Shown piece by piece: positions 1 to 11,422 of a DNA stretch of 64,000 nucleotides; the stretch's first letter is position 1, and every line of letters begins with the position of its first letter. The position numbers and the translations under genes are program-made. The notes under the pieces were generated by a model that did not search any database, was not told the origin of the DNA, and was given only the letters and a program-made list of their open reading frames with translations. The DNA comes from Gordius sp. MW1 (taxonomy: Eukaryota > Nematomorpha > Gordioida > Gordea > Gordiidae): NCBI GenBank assembly GCA_964036665.1, contig OZ038526.1:17484001-17548000 (forward strand), given 5' to 3'.

Positions 1-96
1 TACGGGAATGATTATGAAAAAGAATTTTAAGATTTTTCAAAACTATTAAATTAATTAAAAAAAATTAAATGTGTAAAATCTTGATTAATAAGGTGA

Positions 97-993
97 TTGT
101 TTATTATTAAAATTAGAACTGATTTGATAAGAAAATATTCCGTTGATTACCTCTTATCGAGTTGCGACGCCCGCCAGCACTTCAACCTTAAATCTTTAGT
201 TTTTGACGGATCGGGTCACGAGTGGCTTGAAGCTTATCCTAGCTCACTTTCTGGATTGATGTTGGAAGACCCAGAGCTAGCATACGCCATCGCCCTCAGA
301 CTAGGAATTCCCTATTCAAAGGAATATTCCTGCCGCAACTGCTCCCAGAGCATAGACATTTATGCAAGTCATCCCCTACACTGCCTTTACAATAAATTTA
401 AATACATAAGGCACGAAAAGGTGAATAGCCTTATCCAAGCCGCTTTTAAAAAAGCCAACATTCCCTCCGTTTTAGAGCCGTCAGACCCTTCGTTGGAGGG
501 AAGGATGCGACCAGACGGCTCTACCTTATCCCTTGGCAAAATGGTCTACCCCTTAAATGGGATTTCACCTGCATAGACATTTTCGCCCCCTCTAACCAAA
601 ACTACAACGCTCTGACTCTCGCCGAACACCGCAAAACGGTTAAATACCAGGCCCTCCTACCATCTAATATCTTTACCCCTATCGTTGCCTCGTGTTCTGG
701 GGCTTTTGGTCCGGCCGCCATTAAGCTTTTTAAAGAAATCAGCCGTCGCTGCCCGCCCTCTAAATTTTCCACTAATTTTTTACTTAAACAAAAAATTGGT
801 ATTTTTATAGCTAAGTACAATTTTAAATCCCTGGCCGACAGTTGGCCACTTTTACAAGATGACACATGCGACATTTTTGAATCATAATATTTTTATTTTG
901 TTTTACATCCGCTATATTTTTCGAATTTTGACACTTCGTTTATATAATGTTCTTACGTTAAATAAACAATATATACATTAAAAAAAAAAAAAA
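97..993 (+). mobile_element. 3' end of a non-LTR retrotransposon (CCHC plus RLE-like C-terminus), pseudogene
   Basis: A 5'-truncated retrotransposon copy. The frame from 97 encodes C-x2-C...H...C, then an RH pair and an EP...RPDG segment. This order is characteristic of the zinc knuckle and restriction-endonuclease-like domain at the C-terminus of some non-LTR reverse-transcriptase proteins. A frameshift near 520-530 moves the reading into another frame, which continues with LIPW..., WDFTCID and LAEHRKTVKYQ to a stop at 885-887. AATAAA lies at 961-966 and an A-run at 980-993, so the 3' terminus is intact. Two more fragments of the family lie at 50985-54110 (interrupted) and 57245-57800. The clade is not certain; the catalytic RT domain is outside the window or was never copied. 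Confidence 0.75.
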
Positions 994-1660
994 TTATAAA
1001 TTAATGTTGTTTTATTTAATAAATTCTAATTGAAGTTATTAAAGATAGAGTAAGTTGTTTTACATAATAGTATTAATTCTTTAGAGGGACATATTAAGCT
1101 AAAATATTTATATTAATTAAATGATAATTATTATTCAAACAATTATTAAGAATAGATGATAGAAATAGCTATATAAAGCCTTAAAACTGATATGTCCTGC
1201 ATTTCTTTAAATAAAATTATACTATATATAATTATAATAAACTTCATCTGATTGGCCTTTTTCTGAAAGAGCAAATTATCTTGTTTTTAATAGGTGAATT
1301 AAAAATGTTAAGTTACAAATTATTAAAATAAGAATAAATAATATTATTTAGTTTTGTAAATTATAATCTTAATAATAAAAATTTATTGGTTTACCTGTGC
1401 TAAAAATTCAAAGATTGTTGGAATGGCATCTTCTGTCAATTGATGATAGTTTGTTGAAGTTTAGAACATATCCCTGGTGAAATGATAAGAACATACTCTA
1501 GAATGGATTGTTTGTTGGAATTTTTTATCTTATGGTCCATGTTTTGAGAAGCTGGGAATTTTTCATTGGAAACCTAAAATTGTAAAAAAATATGTAAAAT
1601 TGTAAAAAATATATGATATATATTAACAAAGTTACTTATTTATGATAAGAATATTGTTTA
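994..1660. other. AT-rich stretch without a recognisable gene
   Basis: Very AT-rich sequence after the retrotransposon polyA tail. I see no long open frame, repeat array or RNA gene here. Confidence 0.5.
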
Positions 1661-1669
1661 TCCCGAGAT

Positions 1670-1804
1670 CTTCTGTTTGAACAAAATGGAACAGCGCAAA
1701 ATGTCATAGTTGAAATACACCGGTTGTGCTCTTTAAAATGGCTGAAAATATGACACACAATTTACCCTATGGAATATATGGCATGAGCAGTCTATCTAGT
1801 CTAT
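1670..1804. mobile_element. Right-end fragment of the GACTAGATAGACTGCTCAT inverted-repeat family
   Basis: The sequence ends with ATGAGCAGTCTATCTAGTC followed by TA. This is the reverse complement of the left terminus seen at 2611 and 25284. The preceding bases (AAAATGG...GACACACAATT...) match the subterminal parts of the copies at 2611-4256, 17870-18331 and 25284-25735. The left end is not found, so the copy is truncated or rearranged. Confidence 0.6.
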
Positions 1805-2100
1805 ATATGGGATGTGGGAATAGTAAAAGGTGAAGCAGAAGCTGGGAGAGACTTAGGATTTGTAGGTGGAACTGATAAACCATCTATATAATTATAAAAT
1901 GTTTATAAATAAACTTACAAATAATGGATGTTGGAATACCAAAAGGTGAGGCTGGAGCTGGGAGAGACTTAGAATTTGTAAGAGGACCTGATACACCATC
2001 TATAAAAATTATAGAATGTCTATAAACCTACAAATATGGGATGTTTAAATAATAAAAAGTGAGGCTGGAGCTGGGAGAGACTTAGGATTTGTAGGACATA
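1805..2100 (+). repeat. Three-copy tandem repeat, unit about 113-116 bp
   Basis: The string GCTGGGAGAGACTTA recurs at about 1841, 1957 and 2070. Around it recur AAAGGTGAGGCTGGA, ATTTGTA and CATCTATA...AATTATA. The units are diverged by small substitutions and indels. The array follows directly after the truncated inverted-repeat element and has no coding potential. Confidence 0.7.
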
Positions 2101-2148
2101 CGTACAATATTGTACACATTTACTAGTTCTACATTTGCAATACTCCCA

Positions 2149-2292
2149 TGGGCGTAGCCAGGGGAGGGGATAAAAAAAAGTTTAATACAAAAACGCTTAA
2201 AAATCAAAAAAATTATGTTTTGCCTCCCCCCCCCCCCAATCGAACTTTAAACGATTTCGCCTTCCCCCCTAATCCAAAACCTGACTACGCCC
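2149..2292. mobile_element. Short foldback with GGGCGTAGCCAGG / CTGACTACGCCC ends and a C-tract
   Basis: The left side reads GGGCGTAGCCAGGGGAGGGG. The right side, after a run of about 13 C, reads CCAAAACCTGACTACGCCC. The ends are inverted copies of each other. The same end motif with G/C runs appears near 27070-27150, 40085-40130, 40190-40230, 59795-59825 and 60285-60510, which marks a dispersed family of small elements or degraded transposon ends. Confidence 0.5.
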
Positions 2293-2631
2293 AATATTCC
2301 CTTTGATCTTTCCCACAATTCACTTTAATGTACTCATATTTTTCATAAACAATTATTGGTTTTTTTCTTTGGGATAGAACCAATTGAACATTAAACAACA
2401 CTTTATAAATTCAAAATAAACAGGAGTTTAGGTATTTAGGTTTTCTTAAGTTATATTAGGTGCTTATATGTTTATACCAAATGAAGTTGGCAAATGAATC
2501 GATACGTGGCTTGGACACCCATGTATATTTGGCGTCATCGGAGCAAACCAGAGCAAACATACATATTACATACATTTGCTTAATATATTTTAAATTATAA
2601 TACAACCATAGACTAGATAGACTGCTCATGT

Positions 2632-3849
2632 AGAGCTGTTAAAGTTCGTCTTAGATATCAACTAGTTCAAGTTCAAAGTTCAGTTTGAAAAAAAATATTA
2701 GTTCAAGTTCAAGTTCAAATTTTTTCAAAAGTAACTAGTTAAAGTTACAGTTCATTTTAAAAAAAACGAACTAGTTCAGTTCTAAGTTCAAATTTTACAA
2801 AATGATCTAGTTCAAGTTCAGTTCATAGTTCATTTCATTTTTTTTAATGTTATAGAATTGTAATCCGATCCAAGGGGTCTTTGAAAAACGGTTTATCTGA
2901 TCCAAAATCAGTTTTTTAAATCTAAGTCCGATCCGCAATTTTAAAATTCTATGAAACAAATTTTTATTGATTGAGTTTAATTATTTAGACTTATTGTTTA
3001 ATTTAAATTAGAAATAGTCCATTATAAAATCTAATTTAATGAACATTGTTCATATACCAACACGCTTTATTATACATAAATCAGCTAAATAATTACAATT
3101 GATAATAGAAATCAGGGCGAAGTAGATGGAAATTGGACTTAAATAAAATGTTATTTTCAAAATTATCATTTTATAAACATGAACTTATAAAATAGGGTTG
3201 GCAGGTGCATTCAACAACAATTTCTATATGGAAATTCTGCAAATTAAATACACGATATATACTTTATTAGAAAATAAATATTTAACGGCAAGGTTAGTTA
3301 GAAATGGGAGGCAATTTTTTGGTATATAAAATGGGACCTTAAACATTAATATCATAGTTTACTATTCATTAAATGATTTTTGATATATGTGTATTTATAT
3401 TTGACACAGTGAATTTAATATAAATGTTATATTTCGCTAACTTTAGGCTTATTTATAGTCTTTTTTTCATATTGCACTTTATACTTTAATTTAATAATTG
3501 GTTCATATTTTTATATTGTCCACTAAATCAATCGCCCCGAAACGAGACGAGATTTCGCTTTCGAGACAGAGGTGAGGTGAGATCGAAACACTAAAAACAA
3601 TCAAACTCGGCTTATAAAATCATTTTAAATACCAATTTTTGTGATGAACTAGTTCATTTGTATTGCAAAGTTCAAGTACAAGTTCAGAATATTAAAAAAA
3701 GAACTAGTTCAAGTTCATAGTTCAACTTTAAAAAGACGAACTAATTCAAGTTCATAGTTCAATTTTTGGAAAGGTAACTAGTTCAGTTCGAAGTTCATAA
3801 AAAAGTGAACTAAGAACTAGTTCAGAATGAACTAGTTCTTAACAGCTCT
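2632..3849. mobile_element. Element with AGAGCTGTTAA ends and GAACTAGTTC-rich subterminal regions
   Basis: Left terminus AGAGCTGTTAAAG and right terminus TTAACAGCTCT are inverted repeats. CTCATG is present on both sides (2625-2630 and 3851-3856), so a 6-8 bp target duplication was made inside the surrounding TA-flanked element. Both flanks are filled with many imperfect copies of AGTTCAAGTTC and GAACTAGTTC. The TAGAG end and approximate 8-bp duplication suggest the hAT superfamily. A lone left end of the same family is at 28183-28255. Confidence 0.65.
3000..3593 (+). mobile_element. Truncated GAGACGA-type hAT copy
   Basis: The end ACGAGACGAGATTTCG...GAGATCGAAACACTA at 3540-3593 is the right terminus of the family described at 52934-54080. 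Upstream pieces (GGTTGGCAGGTGCATTCAA at 3195; ATTCATATTTTTATATTGTC near 3505) match the interior of that family. No left terminus is visible, so this is a 5'-deleted copy sitting inside the 2632-3849 element. Confidence 0.6.
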
Positions 3850-4859
3850 TCTCATGCCATACGTTGCATATGGTTAATTGTGTGTCAAATTTTCCTCCAT
3901 TTTGAAGAGGGCAATTGGTGTATTTTAACCATGTAATTTTGCCCTAAAACAGTCAATTTACCTTCCTCACTAATTTATAAATTAAAACAAACGTAAATAA
4001 ATTAATATTATACAAAATAGCAATTAAAATTGATGGTGCTATATTATTAAACAAACTTTAATCGCATTTTTTACATATTTAATTTTTTAAATGATATTTA
4101 TTTTAAAATGCTGTTTCATTCAATATTTTTTTATTTACCTTTTTAAGATATTTAATTTGCGAAAATTACGAAATGATCCCCACTTTACAATGTGCCTCTC
4201 AAGATGGCGGATAAAAGGGTACACATTTTGTGCGCTGATATGCAGTCTATCTAGTCTATGAATACAATTTAACTAAATTTATTTTTATTTCTATACAGTC
4301 TTTAAACATTTACAAAGTTCCTCCCTGATTAATAACTTGCAAGATAATATTCTATTGCATTAAATACTAATACCCATGACACGATATAGATGGTGGCAGA
4401 GTTATAATAAAAAAATAAGTTAGAGAGGAAAGGAACGAGAAAAGTGGTAGTCACGCTAAGCATAAAGAGCTATATATAATGGTTGAAAAAGGATGATTAA
4501 AATGCATTTGAAGAGATCGCGATAAATAAAAATAAATATTATGCCAGAAATACCTTGTAGTGGTGGTTGAGCTTGTATACTATCATGATCAAAGAAACTA
4601 TACCTTTGGTAGCTGAATACAATTTTGTATTTATCACTGGTGGGGTCACCCTATTGGCAAGGTGCTTGTGAAGGGTCAGACTAAAATTTCTGGGCTTTGA
4701 GGGTGTACTAGTGAAATGAAAGTGCTCGATTAAGCCTATAAATACGAGTGGTCTAAAGAAAAGTTTAATTCACCAAAATGACGGCATCATAAAGAATAGT
4801 AGGTAGTCAAGCGCCAAAATCTAACATAGTTCCGTCAGGCTTGGAAGGCCGAGATATCA

Positions 4860-5388
4860 ATACTCCCTCATTACATATTAACCAAAATGTATACTACAAC
4901 AAAGAAGCAGCATGAAAGCCAAGCTAGGGCGTCCCCCTTAAGCGAAGCGCGCATTCTTCGCCTGGAATGTGTGGGAAATAAACCAAGGCTACCCCTCTCT
5001 CAACAAACGGAAGCGGTTAAAGACATTAATTTGCGTAGAAAGTTTGGGTCATGGAATATTGGTACAATGACTAGCAAGAGCAGAGAATTGGCAGACGTGT
5101 TAAGGAGGAAAAAATCGATATCGCTTGTATACAAGAGACCAAATGGAAGGGCCAAAAAGCAAAATACATAGGTGAAGGATGCAAATTATATTTTAACGGC
5201 AGAGAAACGCATCGGAATGGCTTCGGTTTAGTGTTATCGGAAGAATTTCAACAAACTGTCGTCGACGTTAAAAGAATCAATGATATAATTATGGCGATAC
5301 AGGTTTGTTTAAATCTATTAAGATAAACGTTATATCTGCATACGTTCCTCAAATGGGTTGTTCAGAGGTGGAAAAAGATTATTTTCGA
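4860..5388 (+). mobile_element. RTE-type LINE fragment: start of ORF with endonuclease domain, frameshifted
   Basis: A reading frame from 4887 reaches FGSWNIGTMTSKSRELADVLRR, which resembles the apurinic-endonuclease N-terminus of RTE-clade LINEs (often annotated craniofacial development protein 2-like). Frameshifts follow; other frames continue with a YIGEG/LYFNGRETHRNG-like segment and then SAYVPQMGCSEVEKDYF. The copy ends exactly where a hAT element begins at 5389. The longer homologue at 54425-57225 shares this segment. Confidence 0.75.
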
Positions 5389-8300
5389 TAGTGTTTCGTC
5401 GTCTCGGTCTCGAAAACAAAATCTCGTCTCGGGAACGATTATAAAAATCTCGTCTAGAAAAATTTCGGTCTCGTCTCGACTTTTTGCAAAAAAGTATACG
5501 GATTTTAAATATATAAGAAAAAATAGTATGAAGGAATAAATAGAATATGAATAAGGATCATAAAAATGAATCTTTATCAAATAATAGGGGTAAGGATTAA
5601 AGTAATCAAATCATATGGCTTTTACCAACGACGTTTTGGCTTACAATATTAAAACATATAATTATAGCAATAATATAATCTATAGATGTTAGACAAATAA
5701 AATTTATACTAATTTTCTTAAAAAAATTAAAGGTTCCATCTGGTTTTGTTATTGTAAATTCTCATGTGCTCCATCAACAAAGTGTTGTATCCAATTATCA
5801 TTGCAATTGTCAATCCAATTCATAATTTGTTTATCTAGAAATAGTGAAGCAGCTTGGTGGGCTAGCTGTGAAGGTGGGATGAGGTGGAATATGTCAGTTG
5901 GGAAAATTTGGAAGGTTTGAGGCTGAGGACGTAGCAAAGTTGGTTCTGGGGAAGCTAGTTCCAAGGGTTGGATATGTTTGATAGTTCATTTGAAGGAATG
6001 GGTTGTTCGGCAAACGGGATTTCTTGAGTTACCTAATTTATGGTCTGTGGGAATGATCCTCCGAACGTGGTTGTCTAAACTTTATCACAATATGTCACCA
6101 TGGTATCCTAATCGTGCTTCGGTTAGGCAAATTTTTGAATCGTAAATTAAGGTACCAACCCCATTTTTTAAAGTTCACTGAGCACCAAACATCGCCCAGT
6201 ATTAGAGTGCCAAAGTTCAAGGTAAACCAAAGAGTTTGGTATCGAAACTATTTGGGTAAACCTAACTGGGTGTTAGGTGTGATTACTGAACAATTAGCTA
6301 AAAAAATCTATAAAGTTAAGGACTTAGACGAAAATAAATTTGAAATAGGCACGTGGAACAATTAAAATTGTTTGGTGCTATATAATTATTTTCAAAGTTT
6401 ATTTCTATTTAGATGCGAATCAACGCAGCATGGTGCAACGTGGATTTAGACCCTCCACGGCACCTAGGAACGAAAGAGTCCCATTGTATATATTAATCAA
6501 AGTGGAGACGGACGGGACGTCAAAGTTTTTAAACTTGACGCACTCTCTAGGTTCGCCAGGCCAAGCCGGGAGGTCGAACATTAACACACTTGGCCCAAGA
6601 TCTCCGAGACGACCGAGAAACAATGGGCATGAGTAGGCTGCGATAAGACAAAACGGAAATACAAATGATGGGCAACGAGAATTGGGTCAAGCAGTCAACC
6701 GTTGCTACGACCTCCGGTTTTAAAGAAGAAGAAGTGTTGCGGGTGTAAAGCAAAGCATTTGCCCCCAATATGCTTTAAAATTAAAACCAGCTCGGGAAAG
6801 GCAACCTAAGATATCACATAGCAGGAGTCTAGGGTAACTATGGACAATCTGACTTTGGACAGCCCTGCACCTTCAACCTCTCAATAAAAGGGAAAGGCAA
6901 TTAATGAGACCGGCGGAGGGTGGGTGGCAAACTTTACCAAAGAAAAATTGGATTTACTTTATTTATACGAATAACTATTTACTACAATAATAGGGGGTTT
7001 TGCTATTGAAAGGATTTGCGAAGGGAAAAAGTAAAATATTCGGGAAAATTACAATAAGGGAAAACGTAAAGTGATTGGGGACAATTACAAATGGTTTGGG
7101 GAGAAGGTACAAAGATTGAGGAAAATTTACAAAGATTAATGATGTGAGATTTTGTATTTATAGCCGTTAAATCTCCCCTGCGTGGTGGGCTTGATTGAAC
7201 GATCGTTGTACTGGAAATCTTCAGACGGGGTTGCGCGATGGATAGCAGATGTTGCTACCGTAAAAATAAAAAGTAATATAAAAAGAGCGTCAAAGAAACT
7301 TAGCCACTTCCGCGTATAGGTTAACCCGCGTAAAAGTACCTTTCTTTGACCAATTTTTTTTTTAATTACAAGGATTTCAGAACCATTCCTTAACTCTTTT
7401 AGGTTACAAATAATAAAAAAGATCTAAATAAGATCTAAGTATACCCCGATTATTAAAACATGGTATACACGTGTGCGACAACGGAACAAAAATTTCTCCT
7501 GTTTTATCAAAAAATTAAATAAGTTAAAAAATCCAAAAAACAAACTTTTACATTTTTTAAAAAACTTTAATAACAAGCTTTTTAAAGATTTAGCCGGGAC
7601 ACGACATCTCACTGACAATATAAAGATATGAATCAATTTATAAAAATAACATTCTATCGAAAGTGCAGGCTAAAAAAACTATAAATAAATTTAAAGTATA
7701 GAAAATTAAATTTTATTGTTCTAGCAAATTTTAACATTTGTATCAAATTCACTTTGTCTGTCAATTATAAATATACTTAAAAATTATAAGTTCGCTTATA
7801 GTTGACTTAATTGAATAATTGATTGAGACCCTTTATTGGCCCTGGCTAAAGCTTCAAAGTAGACCTTAAAATATTTAAGGCAAACGTTTAAGTCCATTGA
7901 TATTACCATCATAAATTACAGCCCAGAGTATTTATTGCATGTTTACTATATCGTTATAAACCATAAAGTGCGAGTGACTTTTAATGAAAATATATTTATT
8001 TACAGACTTGATAACTAGTTGCACATATTAAAACGTTGTAAAAGCAACAGTAAAAGCAGCATTATTATAAGATTAAGAACATAAAGTTTTAATAGAAAAG
8101 GTGCACGTATTTAAATTTATGACAAAAATCATTATAATCAAATTTATATTCCAAATAATTAACTTCCAATTCTAACTAACTTGCTTTGCTATTAAATAGT
8201 TATTTATAGAATATAGCACAGTTCGTGTATTTATTTTATATTGCACAATTATAGAAATTAAAGTAAATTTGAATGCACCTGCCAACCCAGCTTATTATGT

Positions 8301-8936
8301 GAAAAGTAATGCATATGACAAAACTATGTATTCACATAATGTCTTATTAAGGTTCAAAAATTTGGGAGGTATACTATTAGTTGAAGCATAAATAAATTGC
8401 ATAGCAATTAAAACTTTTAAAAAACTCATGATATAATATTTAATTTATTAAGGTGTCATCAAATACTATATTGTACTTTGTAAATCGTTTGGCGGGTGCT
8501 CAAAAATTTCAAGCCACCTTAGTTTAACTTCTATAATTCAAACTGATTGAACACATGCAAACTGTGAAATTCAAATATGCTTTAGTAATATTTACTATTC
8601 CATCAGAACTCATTCTAAGCCTAAAATTTTGATTATAAACTTATTCACATACCCTAAGGGTCTACCATACTTAAGTAGATGGTTGCCAAATTTTAATTTT
8701 TTGTAAAAATATATAATATCTCCTGCACTTAGGAATTTTTCAATATTATATATATTCCATACATATTGAATTACACTTATTACCTTAAATGTAAATCATG
8801 CAAATTATAATACACAATAATTTACTAAAATATAACGATCAATAAAAAGTCGAGATCTCGCCGAAAAAATATCGTATCGTATCGTCTCGTTTCGATCTCG
8901 ACTCCATTTTTCAAATTCGGTTTTTCTGCATCCCTA
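5389..8936 (-). mobile_element. GAGACGA-type hAT element, reverse orientation, with a large internal insertion
   Basis: The left end TAGTGTTTCGTCGTCTCGG is the reverse complement of the family right end, and the right end ...TTTTTCTGCATCCCTA corresponds to the family left end TAGTGATGCGG. Interior pieces at 7480-7660 and 7680-8600 match 49732-50843 and 52934-54080 in reverse. A foreign block of about 2 kb (about 5505-7482) separates the right-terminal part from the interior. No target duplication is visible at the outer edges, so one junction may be recombinant. Confidence 0.7.
5505..7482 (+). mobile_element. LTR-retrotransposon remnant inserted in the hAT element
   Basis: The frame 6114-6365 contains FKVNQRVWYRNYLGKPNWVL, then GVITEQ and IYKV. 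This is the pattern of the C-terminal part of Ty3/gypsy-type integrases. A possible zinc-knuckle-like C-C...KH...C stretch occurs near 6725-6770, out of the usual gag-pol order, so the block may be rearranged. The boundaries come from comparing the hAT copies: host sequence stops after ATACGG at about 5504 and resumes after CAACGG at about 7482. Intact LTRs are not recognised. Confidence 0.5.
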
Positions 8937-8938
8937 GT

Positions 8939-9096
8939 CACTTGGATGCCCTAGAGCTATGGCACATAGACACTTGGAGGCGCTTGAGCTATAGTGCATA
9001 GTCACTTGGAGGCGCTAGAGCTACAGCACATAGTCACTTTGAGGCGCTAAAGCTATAGCGCACAGTGACACTGCGGCGCTAGAGCTATAGCACATA
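8939..9096 (+). repeat. Five tandem copies of a 32-bp unit
   Basis: CACTTGGAGGCGCTAGAGCT followed by ATAGCACATAGT recurs every 32 bp with a few substitutions. One further partial run follows the inserted MITE at 9429-9495. The same unit appears inverted at 10475-10626. The arrays therefore look like subterminal repeats of one transposon whose middle includes the transposase fragment at 9766-10005. Confidence 0.8.
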
Positions 9097-9426
9097 CAGT
9101 GGAAACTTCTTAATCGCAAATCGGATTATCGCAAAAATCTTTTAATTGCGAATTTAACCGCCATTTTGTTTTTTTTAAACGATAATATTAACAAAAACAT
9201 CGTTTATTGACAAATCGTTTAATAGTACAATATCGGATATTCACAAATATTTTCGAGTCCTTAAATCAACCAGATAATTAGATAAAATATCGTTTTATTG
9301 AGAAGCGTAAGAAATGAATATTTAATATAATGTTCATATATTTTTTTTTGTTTAATCGCGAAATATCGGTTAATCGATCGCGAATTTTTTCAGGCCTAAG
9401 GCTTTGCAATTAAACGGTATTGATTG
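9097..9426. mobile_element. 330-bp pogo/Tigger-like MITE with TA target duplication
   Basis: The left end CAGTGGAAACTTCTTAATCG and right end ...TTGCAATTAAACGGTATTGATTG are imperfect inverted repeats sharing a TTAATtGCAAA core. TA flanks both sides (9095-9096 and 9427-9428). Removing the insert restores the 32-bp repeat unit GCACATAGTCAC, which is strong evidence for a clean insertion. The CAGT start and TA target resemble pogo/Tigger-type non-autonomous elements. No transposase is encoded. Confidence 0.7.
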
Positions 9427-9499
9427 TAGTCACATAAGGCGCTAGAGCTATAAAGCAGAGTTACTTGGAGGCACTAAAGCCATAGCGTGGCGCTATCAT

Positions 9500-10005
9500 T
9501 GAAGAAGTAGTTCCGACAATGGGTATCGTAGGAAATTTGCTAGAAGAAGGATTGACTGTACAATATATTGAGCCCACGAGTAAAAATAAAAGCAATGCCC
9601 AATTATTTAAACACCGATGATAATTTTCGTCCGGACTTTATTGAGAATTATAGCGGTCGTAATGTAGTAGAAAGACTAATGTTGAGTGGTTCATTTATCG
9701 AATCAGTTTTACAAAAAACTAAATTTTAAAATTTTTAGTTCACGAATTGTTAGATAGTTACATTATTGAGACTTAATGCCATGGCGATGTTAATAGACCT
9801 GAATGGTGGAAGACATCAACGTTTTCCGAATTTGGCTGGTATGGCCAAAAAATATTTATGTCATCAAAGCACTTCGGTTTCCAGTGAGCATTTATTTTCC
9901 AAGGCCGGAAACATATTGACCAAGAAAAGATCAAGATTATCTCCCACTACATTGAATAATATGCTATGCGTGAATAGCTGGAAAGGGATGACCATTAATG
10001 AATAA
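9500..10005 (+). pseudogene. hAT transposase C-terminal dimerisation domain, remnant
   Basis: The frame at 9766-10005 contains FPNLAGMAKKYLCHQSTSV, then SSEHLFSKAGNILTKKRSRL and a following N-rich helix. This is the conserved hAT C-terminal dimerisation region found in BED-type transposases (LA..A..YL..P..S...ER.FS.AG...). Upstream, a different frame reads WWK just before it, so a frameshift separates it from the rest. The coding part before about 9500 is missing. It lies between inverted 32-bp arrays. Confidence 0.75.
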
Positions 10006-10474
10006 ATTTGCGTGCACTTATTTGTATTAAATATTACAAAATATTCTGTAATAAGCAAATCATGCCTAGATGTTCATAATATTTTAATTATAAAAAAGGC
10101 TTATAAGTTTTATAATACATTTACTTGGAGACTATGACCCGTTTTATAGTTGATTTTTAATCTTTAGAACTATGATTAACTTATTAAAAATGGCTAGAAT
10201 ATAAAAATTATTTAATTAGAAATAATAAATTTAAAAAGCTTGTTTGTAGATCGATTGGAACTAATGTTATTTTTACCTTACGATTTTTTGAATATATATA
10301 TATATATATATATATCGTCAGACCATATTCTGTTAATTTTTATGCCTGCGTCTCTCATACTTAATTTTGGCCACCTATATATAGCCCTGGACATATTAAT
10401 TAAATAAACTGGACACTTAGTTCAAATTACATTTGCGCATAATAAGGCAGTTTAACAACTTTAAAACAATGTTA

Positions 10475-10650
10475 GCGCCGCGTTATACCTCTAGCGCTTT
10501 AAATGACTATGTGCTATAGCTTTCGCGCAACCAAGTGACTATGTACTATAGCTCTAGCGCCTTATGTGACTATGCGCTATAGCTCTAGCGCCTCCGTGTT
10601 ACTATGCGCTATAGCTTTAGCGCCTATCAAACACTGTTTCCCCATCACTA
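10475..10650 (-). repeat. Inverted 32-bp array and right terminus of the transposase-remnant element
   Basis: Units such as CTATGCGCTATAGCTCTAGCGC recur about every 32 bp and are the reverse complement of the 8939 array. They are followed by CTGTTTCCCCATCACTA at 10633-10649; its complement TAGTGATGGGGAAACAG is a plausible hAT-type terminus. The matching left terminus is not found next to the 8939 array, where the other hAT element ends instead. Confidence 0.6.
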
Positions 10651-11422
10651 CCACTAATTAAAAAACAATGTCTTTACACATAATGATTCATAACTCACAT
10701 TTGTAATTTTTATTTCGCAAAATTCCGATCACATCTCATATATTTATTTTGACAAGCGAGGGAAATTATATAATAAATATATAATTAAAATATTTGAGAT
10801 TTTTCTAGCTATAAAAATCCCTCACTAATAAGGTTATATTTCAAATGTTATACTTCTCAAATTATACATAAGCTGTTTAAAATTTTTTTTTTGATTAATA
10901 TATAAATTATTAACTGAATTAAGAGTGCATAAAAGCTGAGACATTATTTATCTTAATAGTTTATAATTTTCCTTTTAGAATTGAATTTTAAACAAAAAGC
11001 TTTAAACCCATTTTTCCCATTTTCGAACTCACTTGTTCACTTATCAAAAAACTAGATGAAGAATTTTCCCACACAATCTGACCTTCCCACTAGAGGTGGG
11101 CGCGGGCCGTGAAATTACGCGTGACCCACCGTGTCACGGTGGGTCACGGCGTGAATGTGAAAAAATTTTAAATTATTAGGCGTGACGGGCCTTTCCAAAA
11201 TTTTCCCCGTGCGTGAGTGGGCGTGAACACAAATTTCCATAAATCACGGAAATTTTAATTTTTAAAATTGTTTTTTATTAATATAAATTTGCAGATTTAT
11301 AATTTTAAAAAATATATTTATTATTTAATTTAATTTAGTTTTTAAAAAAAAAAGATTAGTTTTTGAAAACAAAAAATCTTTTGCATTTTATAAACAACAT
11401 CCGAGTGAACCTATTTTACTTT

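Larger units (their letters stand above)
2611..4256. mobile_element. TA-flanked inverted-repeat element carrying a nested hAT-like insertion
   Basis: The left end GACTAGATAGACTGCTCATG and right end CAGTCTATCTAGTC are inverted copies, each flanked by TA, as expected of Tc1/mariner-like non-autonomous elements. Its own internal sequence resumes at 3850 (CTCATGCCATACGTTGCAT) and matches the uninterrupted copy at 25284-25735 read on the other strand. The interruption at 2632-3849 is therefore a later insertion. Confidence 0.75.
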
